Source: Cristatella mucedo | Taxonomy: Eukaryota; Bryozoa; Phylactolaemata; Cristatellidae | DNA length: 64,000 nt | Assembly (NCBI GenBank): GCA_009760855.2 | Contig: WPIO01000045.1 | Coordinates: 214,001-278,000, forward strand | Direction of reading: 5' to 3' | In this document: piece by piece, positions 22,625 to 32,469 of the stretch | Numbering within the stretch: position 1 is the first letter of the stretch | Layout: the number at the start of each line of letters is the position of its first letter | Notes under the pieces: generated by a model | The model's database searches: none | What the model was told of the DNA's origin: nothing | Seen by the model: the letters and a program-made list of their open reading frames with translations, nothing else | Position numbers and translations under genes: made by a program

Positions 22625-23058
22625 ACTAATAATAATAATAATAATAATGTACTTGATAAAGCGCCCACAGAGAACTTAATCTCTTTCTAGGCGCTTTACA
22701 TTTGCTGCAATGGGAAATGCAATTAAATGGTAAGTAAAATCATGCTTGAAAAACAATCAAAATGAATAACATGGTTAGGGGTGACTTGCACAGGGTCAGC
22801 ATGCAAATGTGGTTAGTGGCAGCATGCACAGTGTCAGCAGGCATAAGCACGTGAAGGACGAATCACAGGGACCCATTAAATGCTGTCCTAAATAATTGTG
22901 TTTTAAGTTCCTTTTAAATGTGGTCAGGTCAGGGGATGTTCTGACGCAGGTCGGGAGGGAGTTCCAGGCTTTGGGAGCATACGAACTAAATGCACGGCCT
23001 CCAAAGGATTTGAGGTTTGTACGAGGTATTTCTAGAAACTGAAGAATATAGTTCATTT
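22625..23058 (-). mobile_element. LINE family 1, 5'-truncated copy
   Basis: Minus strand: FLEIPRTNLKSFGGRAFSSY, then APKAWNSLPTCVRTSPDLTT and FKRNLKHN, then the 3' UTR, terminal hairpin and (ATT)n tail at 22630-22650. It is one of the better preserved C-termini in the window. Confidence 0.88.
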
Positions 23059-23215
23059 GCTTAGCTCTCTAAGAGAACCTGACCTATACTCAGGTGCTTG
23101 ACATATCGTATTTACTTTGCCACTGGGCTAGCCCAAGAGGTCGGTCATCAAATACACTTATCTCGACTTCAATCATAAAAGGCAAGCACTTGAACCACTG
23201 AGTCACACAAGAGCG
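23059..23215 (-). repeat. tRNA-headed SINE (family B)
   Basis: On minus: GACTCAGTGGTTCAAGTGCT (A-box region), GAAGTCGAGATAAGTG, GGGCTAGCCC near the B-box position, then CACCTGAGTATAGGTCAGGT and TCTCT, which matches the LINE-type tail. It abuts the LINE family 1 copy at 22625-23058. Confidence 0.65.
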
Positions 23216-23351
23216 GCACCCTTTATATCTCTATAAGTAGGCGTCATAGAACAAGCTGCAAACAAACCATGAAAGTCTTACTTCCTGATAAGCAGAGACA
23301 GCAGACAGAGAGTGTGATTACAAAGAGGCTCTCCCTCTCATTACAAAATAG

Positions 23352-23352
<1 letters not shown>

Positions 23353-23407
<55 letters not shown>
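23353..23407. repeat. (AT)n microsatellite
   Basis: About 55 bp of alternating AT. Confidence 0.95.
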
Positions 23408-23409
<2 letters not shown>

Positions 23410-23689
23410 TAATATATGCAATTAGTTTTCCAAATTTCGGTGATGAGTCCCTACGATCCCTTAAACAATTTCAGTTATAGGTCGATGCTTGGAAAAACAA
23501 AAAGCAGCTCCGTTTATAGGAAATTGCGTAATTTCCAATTCAAAATAGTATCAGATATCAATAACGCTACTGTTTTCACTTAAGGTAATTACATGCAGTT
23601 CCGTGACACAATGCTCAGACAGCATGGTGGAGCCAGAGAGATGGAAATGTGCAGTCGTGCATTGTTGGCGTGGCCACGCCCACAATACG

Positions 23690-24205
23690 ACATCGGGAAA
23701 CTGTAAATGCATAGTTGAGTTAGGAGGAAGGTTGATGCAGTGAGCAGCATTGAAGTAGCAGCTCTGGACGGCTAGAATGATGTGCCATAGTCGGCAGCAG
23801 GAGTGTAGCTGTATTTGCGTACGAATCATGGAAGTGTGTTCCTCAGGCTAAGTCCTGCAGAGCACAAGCCAAGCCGACGGTCTTTTAGCCGGGGTGGAAT
23901 GAAACGCTAACTTGCTGTCCACTCAGGTACGTCCTGAGGGCGGCAACAAGAGGAGGCTGAAATTTCCGAAGCACTTCGGCTAGTTATGATGCAGCCAAGC
24001 TGCCGAAGGCTTATGGGTCAGTGTACGGACTTGACACTGTATTCTTTGATTACCCAATCGAATAGCAATAAATCGCTCCCAACCGAAAGCTCTTTTCCTT
24101 AAACTAAGGAGACACCTGGTCGAAACTCTGTGATTTGTAAGCTAGCCTTGCAGCAATGTTAACGACAGGATGCAATAGCCTAATGGCTTCGTTACTAGGC
24201 CAGGC
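23690..24205 (-). mobile_element. LINE family 2, diverged copy
   Basis: Matches the family by TAGTTGAGTTAGGAGG, GTGAGCAGCATTGAAGTAGC and GCCATAGTCGGCAGCAGGAG on plus (C-terminal region). Heavily diverged, no intact frame; an older insertion than its neighbours. Confidence 0.7.
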
Positions 24206-24399
24206 AAAAAAAGTGAGCGCAGAGGAGCAGAATGAAGCAGACAGCGACAAGATGCCGGAGCAGGTCTGATCAGATGGGTCAATAAAGTGTATAAATAATC
24301 AAATAGAGTGAGAAGGTCAAGATTTCTAATAATAGGTTTCACTGTTTGAGCAATACTAATCACCTTTCACTTGTGTATGAGCTATTCAGTAATTAAATC

Positions 24400-24585
24400 T
24401 CAAGTCGGCGGATTTACATAGCAATTTGGCTTAGAAAGATCGGGCCGAGCTCTGCATCTGGCAATCGAAGCTTCAATGCCCAATATGTCTTTTTCAAGAG
24501 TGGCGGTTCGCTTTTTTAACTCGTTCAAGTGAGCACCGTTACCGTCAGGCCAAACTGCACGTTTCCATCTCTCCGGTTCAGCCAT
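24400..24585 (-). CDS. Small unrecognised protein, 61 aa
   Basis: Complete minus-strand frame with an ideal initiation context (GCCATGG). It starts MAEPERWKRAVWPDGNG, has a heptad-like central helix (LNELKKRTATLEKDILGIEA) and ends KPNCYVNPPT before TGA. Charge and amino-acid balance are protein-like and unlike the repeats on either side. The upstream side (about 24600-24700 on minus) has GGACACGCCCAC, AATAAAG and a CAGCTG, but no defined promoter. It could be a short single-exon gene, the first exon of a gene whose remainder is displaced by the adjoining LINE, or a retrocopy fragment. Family not recognised. Confidence 0.42.
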   Translation of the reverse strand: MAEPERWKRAVWPDGNGAHLNELKKRTATLEKDILGIEASIARCRARPDLSKPNCYVNPPT

Positions 24586-24969
24586 GGCGTCTGCTCAAAA
24601 AGAGAGTTTGTGTGGGCGTGTCCATTATTGGGCAGCTTTCGCACTGTCATGACATGCAGGTCAAAGTGCCCGAGTAAGGCACTTTATTTCTCATCAGCTG
24701 ATCTGAGATAATTTCCCATCACGATCGCTGTGGGCGTAAGTACCAAATAATGACACTTGATATTGATGGAGCAAAAACAGTTTGAAACGTGGCAGCCGGA
24801 TGTCTATCGTTTGCAAACTTTCCCTTTTAGTTAAATAAAAAATCAGCGCATGTTATCTAATAGTTTTGAGGTTATTTATTGTCATAGTTAAACGACCACA
24901 GTCGAGAGAGCTGACGCTTTGAAATTAATCCTGAAAAATAGCCAGTTTAGACAGATAATTCAGAGGTAA

Positions 24970-25455
24970 TGTCATGCAATGTATCTTCGTCTGTAACTCC
25001 GCGAAGCCATAAAGACTAAGTGGGTGTTAGGCAGGTGAGTTTTGTGTAACCCACTCACAGCCTGACTGCTTTCGGTACGCATTCGGTAGCGAACAGACTT
25101 CGTCTCACGCAACAAAGAGAAAGTGGGAAGCATAGCAGAGTCAGGAGAGCAGTTGAGGTAGTGAGTAGCATGGAAGTAGCAGCTCAGGACCACTGAAAAG
25201 GATGTGCCATAGTCGGCAGTAGCAGAGTAGTTGTCGTTGCGTAGGAATTGTGGAGGCGAGTTCCGCAGCCTAGGACCCGCAGAGCTAAAGCTGTAAAGCT
25301 TCTGTCGCCAACGGTGTTTAGGCAGAGGAAAGGAACGGTTAATTTCATGTCCATCCGGGACCTGAGGTCACGAAGAGGCTGAAACTGGTGCAGCAGTTTA
25401 GCTAGGCACGGAGGAGCCAAGCCTAGGTGGGTCTTGTTGGTCAGCATAAGACAGA
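24970..25455 (-). mobile_element. LINE family 2, 5'-truncated copy
   Basis: Minus strand: LGLAPPCLAKLLHQFQPLRD, then CYFHATHYLNCSPDSAMLPT and FSLLRETKSVRYRMRTES, with the family 3' end at about 24980. One frameshift near 25190-25300. Confidence 0.88.
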
Positions 25456-25764
25456 TAACGAATAGACTTGAAAGCGACAAACTAGACCTTGCAATCGATT
25501 TGCAGCTGGTTAGGTTGATAGCCAGCATAGGTCTATGGAACTGATAATACGGTTGAGGCTCCTGACTGATAAACCTTGGTGGCCATTTTACGCACTTGTC
25601 TTAGTGTATGTTTACCTTGACCCGTCAAATACGGTCTAATCTCTCAATACGCATCTAATCTGTGAGCAGAAACTCTCGGGGTGCACTAAAATTCTTAAAC
25701 TCTCCATTTTTGCAACGCATAATAAGTAAATTGCTCCGAAAGGTTTAATCGTAATTATTTCAAA

Positions 25765-26000
25765 CTAAGGCTTACACGGAGGTTCTGTGCTGTTTTTCGC
25801 CGTAGAAGTAAAGCAGGGATATTTCCCGATCAACAATACTTGCTAGCTTTACTCATACGCTTTCTTAAATTAATTCTTAGCTGAAAGTGGTTTTCTTTCA
25901 TTATTCGATACTTTGTAAGAGCCGTATGCTCAGAGGCCCAGCTCCGATTCTCACGTGACAAGACTCGCCAAGAGTCTCAGAGCCAGCCCCACTCAGGCCA
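25765..26000. repeat. Duplicated E-box-bearing segment, copy 2
   Basis: Counterpart of 21900-22150, with a single CACGTGAC (25952-25959). Orientation is the same as copy 1. Confidence 0.6.
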
Positions 26001-26169
26001 CTCCGCCCGGCCGACGGATGGGCTGTGTACCAGCTCGTTTGGAAAAGCAGTGCGGCGGTATCAGGTAACTAAGCTGGATTTAATTGCAGTTGGTTAGTTG
26101 TGGTCGCATGACCTGCCAGTCCTGCCGCGAACTACTTTCAGCTTGTCCACAAGCCTTTCAACACGCTAT

Positions 26170-26170
26170 C

Positions 26171-26256
<86 letters not shown>

Positions 26257-26312
26257 TCTCTCTCCCTCCCTCCCTCCCTCCCTCCCTCCCTCCCTCTCCC
26301 CCCCCCCCCCCT

Positions 26313-26368
<56 letters not shown>

Positions 26369-26386
26369 TTCTCTCCCTCACGAACT

Positions 26387-26455
<69 letters not shown>

Positions 26456-26586
26456 CCTCCCTCCCTCTCTCCCTCCCTCCCTCCCTCCCTCCCTCCCTAC
26501 CTACCTCCCTCCCTCCCTCCCTCCCTCCCTCCCTCCCTCCCTCCCTCTCTCTTTCTCTCTCTCTCTCTCATTCTCTCCCTCACGAA

Positions 26587-26665
<79 letters not shown>

Positions 26666-26755
26666 CTCTCCCTCACGAACTCTTTTCTCTCTCTCTCTCT
26701 CTCCTTCTCTCTCTCTCTCTCTCATTCTCTCCCTCACGCTCTCTTTTCTCTCCTG
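26170..26755. repeat. (CT)n/(CCCT)n compound array with an embedded cassette
   Basis: About 585 bp of CT and CCCT with a C-run near 26299-26310. The motif ATTCTCTCCCTCACGAACTC occurs three times (about 26369, 26571, 26663), with a variant (CACGCTCTC) near 26724. All long frames here are artefacts. Confidence 0.95.
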
Positions 26756-26839
26756 ACGCTCCGGAGCAGCAAGCATTACGATTACTACGCTAAATCTGCA
26801 TGTGCACTCGCTCGTTTTCGCTGTCTGCGTATAATTCAA

Positions 26840-26867
26840 AGCAGCCGTCGTCTCAGCGACGGCTGCT
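26840..26867. other. Perfect 11-bp-stem hairpin
   Basis: AGCAGCCGTCG and CGACGGCTGCT flank a six-base loop, TCTCAG. It sits in about 200 bp of unassigned sequence just after the CT array; not at a gene end I can identify. Confidence 0.85.
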
Positions 26868-26954
26868 CATCTGTGGGATCACCGTTCATCTTCATCGCGC
26901 CATCGTTTCAGCACGCAAGAGCCCTACAGTATTCGATTAAGTCCGCTCACTGCC

Positions 26955-26995
26955 AAATGCATACGGAAAGCAGCTTAGGCTGCAAATGGACGTAA
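26955..26995 (+). mobile_element. Short LINE family 2 scrap
   Basis: ATGCATACGGAAAGCAGC and TTAGGCTGCAAATGG match the RMRTESRLGCEW part of family 2. Confidence 0.5.
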
Positions 26996-27044
26996 GAAAA
27001 CTCTCACGTTTAACACTTGGGCGGTATTTGAGGTTTTGCGGAAA

Positions 27045-27560
27045 TATGTAGTGTATCTCCGTCTGCAACTCCACAAAGCCACAAAGACTGAGCGGGTGTT
27101 AGGCAGATTTTTGTATAGCCCACTCACAGCTTTAGCTGCTTTCGATACGCATTCGGTAGCCAACTGACTTCATCTCATCCAAAAAAAAAGAGAAAGTGAG
27201 AAGCAAAAAGAGTCAGGAGAGTAGTTGAGGTAGTGAGTAGTATGAAAGTAGCAGCTCAGGATGGATGAAATAGATGAGCCATAGTCGGCAGCAGGAGTAT
27301 AGTTGTCGTTGCTTGAGAATTGACGGAGTGAGTTCCACAGTCTCGGACCTGCAGAGCTAAAGCTTTTGTCGCCAAAGGTCTTTAAGCCCAGGAACGGAAC
27401 AGCTAATGTATTGTCTATACAGAACCTGACGACACAATGAGGCCGAAACTGGTGTAAAAGTTCATCTACGCATGGGGGAGGCCAAGCGGTAGCGGGCCTT
27501 GTTGGTTAGCGTAACAACTTTGCACTGTATCCGTTGATCAACCGGCATTCATCCTATCTC
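27045..27560 (-). mobile_element. LINE family 2, 5'-truncated copy
   Basis: The 3' terminus is at about 27050 (GTGTATCTCCGTCTGCAACTCC on plus); C-terminal codons are recognisable (ATECVSKAAKAVSGLYK region) with several small indels. Confidence 0.85.
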
Positions 27561-27564
27561 TAAA

Positions 27565-28660
27565 AAGGTTGCATATCCTGTAGACATATGCTGTGCGAAA
27601 AAAAGGATGCATCAGAGTCGATGTTTTTGCTAAAGGTGAAAAGGGAATTTTGGAATTGTGACGCGTCTCAGTGATCTGAAGCTAGGTGATATGGGCACTT
27701 TATAGGTGTCGACATTTTTTTTCAGTAGTTAGACCAGCTTAATTCAAGAAGAAAGTGTGATGCAACGCAAAATTAAGTTGCATGTTCCCTTGCATGTTAA
27801 TAGAGCTGAGATACCAGAATCGGAGTACGGTTTTATGATCGGATATAATTGGTTAGAGATTATCAGAAGACATTTAAGTCATTCTGGAAAATACTTCTGA
27901 AGAGCTAAAGACTCTCGAAGACAGAGTTGTCCAACCGACCTATGTTTTCACCTCGTGAGGTGATGATGGCGCGGTTGAATGCAATGAACCATTATTGGAT
28001 TAGCTTGAAGATACTATCCGCAGAGAACTGCTAACTTTACCATGGACTAATCCTCAGTGGAGGAAAAAAATTTCCGATGCATCAACCAGACGCATTTCTT
28101 CGGGCCACCAAGACTTCGAATGCACTGACTTGGTCGTGCGTGAGATTTTAATACATGTTTCAATGTATCCCTTAAGCAGCAACCTTGAAGTTTAGTGCGA
28201 AGACTATGCAAAACATCAGACAAACTCAGGGTTATCAGAAAAAAAGGAGCTGAGAAAAATCATCCTGCCCATGGACCTCTTCTGAGGAGTGATTAAAAAC
28301 GGTGGATGTATGAGTCCCCTATAGGACGTTCGGGCCTTTCATTCCGTAACTGTAAAATCTATGCATCCACACCGTGGATTTACATTATAGTGAAGATGAC
28401 CTCTGAACAACGTCTGCTCCTTTTGGTTCAAGGTCTGAGCTGGAAATGGATGACGCGGAAGTCCAGACGTGGCTGGATGCATTCGCGAAGGTTCTAGTGG
28501 TACAGACAACAGTGTTCCTTAGTGGGTACTCGGATGTGGACCGCATTTTTAAATGGGACCCACCAAACGCAAGCGTTTTACCGACTATTACGCAGTAACT
28601 GATACCAAATTTATGCCAGTGGATTTATAAGGTTAAAGACAGATGTGGATTTTTTTACAC
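27565..28660. other. Unassigned stretch with a repeat scrap
   Basis: GAAAAAAAGGATGCATCAGA (27598-27617) resembles 60059-60078, so a dispersed repeat is present. One short protein-like frame (28446-28598) is listed separately. Nothing else supported. Confidence 0.4.
28446..28598 (+). CDS. Short unrecognised open frame, 50 aa
   Basis: ATG to TAA frame reading MDDAEVQTWLDAFAKVLVV, then FLSGYSDVDRIFKWDPPN and ASVLPTITQ; the frame is open 36 bases upstream of the ATG too. Amino-acid composition is protein-like. It lies in LINE/SINE-rich sequence and could be a fragment of a transposon ORF. Confidence 0.25.
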   Translation: MDDAEVQTWLDAFAKVLVVQTTVFLSGYSDVDRIFKWDPPNASVLPTITQ

Positions 28661-28664
28661 TACT

Positions 28665-28880
28665 TGTCGGGGTGCCGTTATGGCACACTACGTAAGGTGT
28701 GTGCTTTTCATGACCTCTGGACCAAGGTCGTAAACAGAAAGTCCTCGGGACCAAGGTCGTTGGTTCGAATCCTATGGTGGGCGCTCCTTTGTTGCCACTG
28801 CAATCGGTGGCGACAGCCGTAAAAGCTCCTCTGCCGCTACACAAAATAGGCTTTGAAATTAGCTAATATTCATTGTATTA
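28665..28880 (+). repeat. tRNA-derived SINE (family A), fullest copy
   Basis: Head GCACACTACGTAAGGTGTG; two copies of a GGACCAAGGTCGT-like stretch (about 28720 and 28759); B box GGTTCGAATCC (28762-28772); then GCCACTGCAATCGGTGGCGA and CAGCCGTAAAAGCTCC; 3' part AAAATAGGCTTTGAAATTAG. It has a short internal duplication around 28720-28765. Confidence 0.75.
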
Positions 28881-29944
28881 TAGGGTTGTTGCTGGCTCCA
28901 AATAGGGAGGCGAAAACTTGCTGTGGCATTAATTTTCTGAGATCATTTTGATAAAGGTCATCTGAATGAATCTTTGGTTGGCATACCGTATGATCCAGTA
29001 AATAACACCAGATCAAGGCTCGATCAAAATGAAACAGTAAAAATCCAGGGCCAACTTATCGTTTTCTGAGCTTGATCTACATCTCTCAGATGTGTGCGAA
29101 CGAGTTTTTAATTTGAAAGATCGAAGATTCCATCCCAGGGGTGGCACAACCATCTTTCGACTTAAGCCTCTCAATTTCAAGCAGTATCTCAATGTCTGCG
29201 TTCAAGAAGGCCTCAGTGACAGAAGTGACCTTATCCTGAAGTTCATATGCTCATATCCCAATCAAAGTAGGCAACCAGTCCGCTAGAACGATTCCAACTG
29301 CCCTGGTTCTAAGATGCATAGATCTGTTTCTTTCCTACATCATTAACACCATAAAGACGTTATTAGCTTCAGTTCATGTCCCAGCACCTTTCAAGAAGTC
29401 TGTAGTCAGGCCATTTCTCAAGAAAAACACACTAGACCACGAGAACTTGGGCAACTTCAGTACAGTCTACCTACTATCGTTCCTATCAAAGACACTGGAA
29501 GGAATCACTGCAGCCTACCATAAATTATATATTGAAACTTCAAACCTTGCTGGTAAGTTCCAGTCTGGTTTTAGAACTAATAACTCCTCAGATTCACCGT
29601 TGCCTCAGGTGTATAACGATCTATTTAGGAATGCAGACTTAAATAGAATATTTCTGCTGTTTTGCTCAACCTTTCGGTAGCTTTTAATACTACCGATCAC
29701 AAACTCCTTCTTTCAGAAAAATAGTTCCAGTCCCATCTCAGTGGGAGACTCTAGAGTATTAATGTGAATGGACGAACATCATACGAGGAACAACTGATAC
29801 ATATCTCGAGGCTCGATGCCTGGTCCGCCTCTTTGCACGGTTTTGTATTATACCTCTTTCCGATGTGATTGTTAGCAAATTATAAGCTTTCAGCTCTACA
29901 CAGGTGACCCTGAGTTGTATCTTTGCTGTAATATTAATCATAAA

Positions 29945-30245
29945 TTGCATATAGCGAACTCACAGGACTTGATCTCTTGTATGCACTTTACATTTGCTGC
30001 AAAGGAAGCATAATTGACTGATTAGTGGTAGCATGCTCAATTAACAACAAGAATAACATGGTTAAGGGTAACATACTCAGGGTCAGCAGGCAAGTCTATT
30101 TAGTGGCAGCATTCGCATAGTCAGCATACATAAGCACATTAAGGATGACTCACCGGGACCCACGAAATGCTGTGATAAATAAGTGCGTTTTTAGTTTCTT
30201 TTTAAATGCGGTCAAGTCACAAGACTTCGCGAAGCAAGTCTGGAG
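29945..30245 (-). mobile_element. LINE family 1 copy nested in reverse orientation
   Basis: On plus it reads TTTACATTTGCTGCAAAGG..., GGGTCAGCAGGCAAG and GGGACCCACGAAATGCTGTG, the reverse complement of the family 3' UTR, ending in the C-terminal codons. It separates the two RT segments of the host copy. Confidence 0.75.
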
Positions 30246-30247
30246 TA

Positions 30248-30280
30248 CTTTGATCCCAACCACGTCGATCCCAACCACGT
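30248..30280. repeat. 15-bp tandem duplication
   Basis: GATCCCAACCACGTC occurs twice head to tail at the junction where the host LINE resumes. Confidence 0.7.
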
Positions 30281-32469
30281 CTCCAGCACGTAGAATTCTC
30301 TTAACTCCCTTGTTGCATGTTTTGATGACATCTGCACATTGATGACAGCAAATCTCGCAAAACTGAATGATAGTGAAATCAAATTACAAGTTATGGACAA
30401 ACCAAGTGTTATCCAAAACTTGAAAAACTTAACGGTCACGGTCGGCTCAGCCAGCATATCTCCAATTCCGTTCGTACAAAATCTAGGTGTCCTGTTAGAA
30501 AGGGACCTTTCGTCAGACTACCTCATCAGCTGAACAGTCAAGTCAGTCCTCTTTCAGCTACACAGCGTTGCTAAAATTTGGGATTGTTTAGACAAGAATA
30601 CTACATCTAAATTGGTCCATGCATTTGTAACACCCGTCGAGTTCTGTAACTAACTACTTGCTGGTGCAACGGTTCGTGAAATCAAGGTCTTACAGCGGGT
30701 GCGACACTCTGCAGCTAGGCTTTTCTTTAGTGAGCGTTGCAGTTTCCACAGCATACCACTTCTCGCCGACATGCATTGACTTCCAGTCAAGCAACGCATC
30801 GACTTCAAGGTTTCGCTACTCACTTTTAGGTCCCTGCATTCTTTGGCCCCAGCCTATTAATCACATTTACTACACCGGGCTAAGCATCGTACTACCAGAT
30901 TTTCGGAATCTAATCGTTTACCTATACTACATACAAATCTTAAATATTTTGGAGACCCTGTCTTTAGTTCGTATGCTCGAAGTCTGGAACTCACTTTTGA
31001 CTTGTGTCAGGATATTTCTGATTTGACCACATTTAAAAAGAAACTAAAACTCATCTATTTGTCGCAGCAATTAGTGGGTTCATGTGCTTCTTCCTTCACG
31101 TGCTTATGCATGCTTAGACTTTGTTCGCTGCCACTAACCATATTTGCATTATGACCCTGTGTATTTAACCTCTAACCACGTTATGCTGGTTTTCGTTGAG
31201 CATGCCACCAAAAGCCACTCTATCATGTTACTTTAGCAGCAACTGTAAAGTGCCTTGAAATAAATCGAGTTTTCTGATGGTTATAAAACAAATATATTAT
31301 TTTTATTTTTAAGGTCGATGGCTATTACTTCTCTTGTCCTGTAGGGAGATAGCGTTTATAACTACGAACGTGTTTTCTGCAGTTTGATTAAAGCGAAAGG
31401 GAAGCAATCTCTAGCGTTCTGTTGAATTTAATTACTGCCTTAAGTGGTAACACAGCAAGACCGAGTCACAGATAGGATACCTCTGCTTGTCTAGAAACGC
31501 AATCTGACCGTCATTTGTTTTTACTCCATTTTACCGCACTAGCTACTGTCGCATGATAAGTCTTATCCGTCTAGGGCACTTACTGACAGGCGATGGATGG
31601 AGGTGGATGACAGGTTTAGATGAGTAATGCCGGGTCTCTGTTCAACTACTAGTCGCAGATCTGCATGGCGATGCAATCAGTGTGAGAATAATGGCGATTT
31701 TCAATTATGACACCACCTCACACGAGCAATCTCAAAGATTTTGGGAAGCGAAATGCTTAAATCGCACCGTTAGAGTTGCCAGACCTCGACTAGACTATAG
31801 GCCACCACAACTTCAGAGAACCAATGTGATATTTAACGAACGGTATAAAAAAAATGCCATGGGATTGTAAGCTATGAGCTGGCCCACTGACTTTGAACTG
31901 AGAATCTCTTCTCAAATAGCCAGAATAATGCCAAGGCTTATGAGCAGAATAATTAATAATTGTGTGTTTCAGACGTTATGTAAAGCATAGATAGTTCTTG
32001 TTTCTGACAATTTTCACTCTCTCGGAGCGATTGTCTGCACCAGGACGAAGCTGAATGCTAATAGCCGCAGAGGGTACGTTCTGTTGCCATCTGCAGAGGT
32101 GGCTATTAATTCAGGCTTTTCGGCGTTTGCTTCTCAGCCAATAGTTGACGTTGGTGTTTTCTGAACAAACCCGTGATGTTGTTTGAAGCAGCCAGCTTGC
32201 ACTGGCATCCTGACATATGATATGGCCGGAGGCCAGCCGGCTGAAAGGTTGAGACAGTGGCCAGCAATACGTCAACAGTGGCTTAAGGCCTTAAGCACCT
32301 TTTTAAGACTACTCATTAGCACAGCTTGGATACACTCCTCAAACTTGCTTCCATTGAAGCTGCTGTAGGTAATGTTGACTACACAGGTAACTTTTTAACA
32401 GTAGCAGTATGTAACCATCTTGAACCTAAATATCGAGGTAGGAGTCACTGTATTTACAGGTAGAAAGAG

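Larger units (their letters stand above)
28985..31310 (+). mobile_element. LINE family 1, longest copy, CR1/L2-like
   Basis: RT N-terminal/fingers part: VRPFLKKNTLDHENLGNF, then LLSFLSKTLEG, GKFQSGFRTNNSSDS, YNDLFRNADLNRIFLL (29410-29675); then 30340-30530 LAKLNDSEIKLQVMDKPSVI and VQNLGVLLERDLSSDYLIS; then the C-terminus and 3' UTR to about 31310. The catalytic stretch around YADD is missing, and several stops and frameshifts are present. It is interrupted by a reverse-oriented family 1 copy at 29945-30245. Upstream, 29000-29290 is open in frame and may be the preceding part of the polyprotein. Confidence 0.85.

Noticed and set aside
26084-26995. 303-codon Leu/Ser/Pro-rich frame
   Set aside because: CT/CCCT array read in frame; only the last part is unique sequence and it is a LINE scrap.
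28718-28790. Functional tRNA gene
   Set aside because: Good B box but an internal duplication and poor stems; the flanks repeat elsewhere as a SINE.
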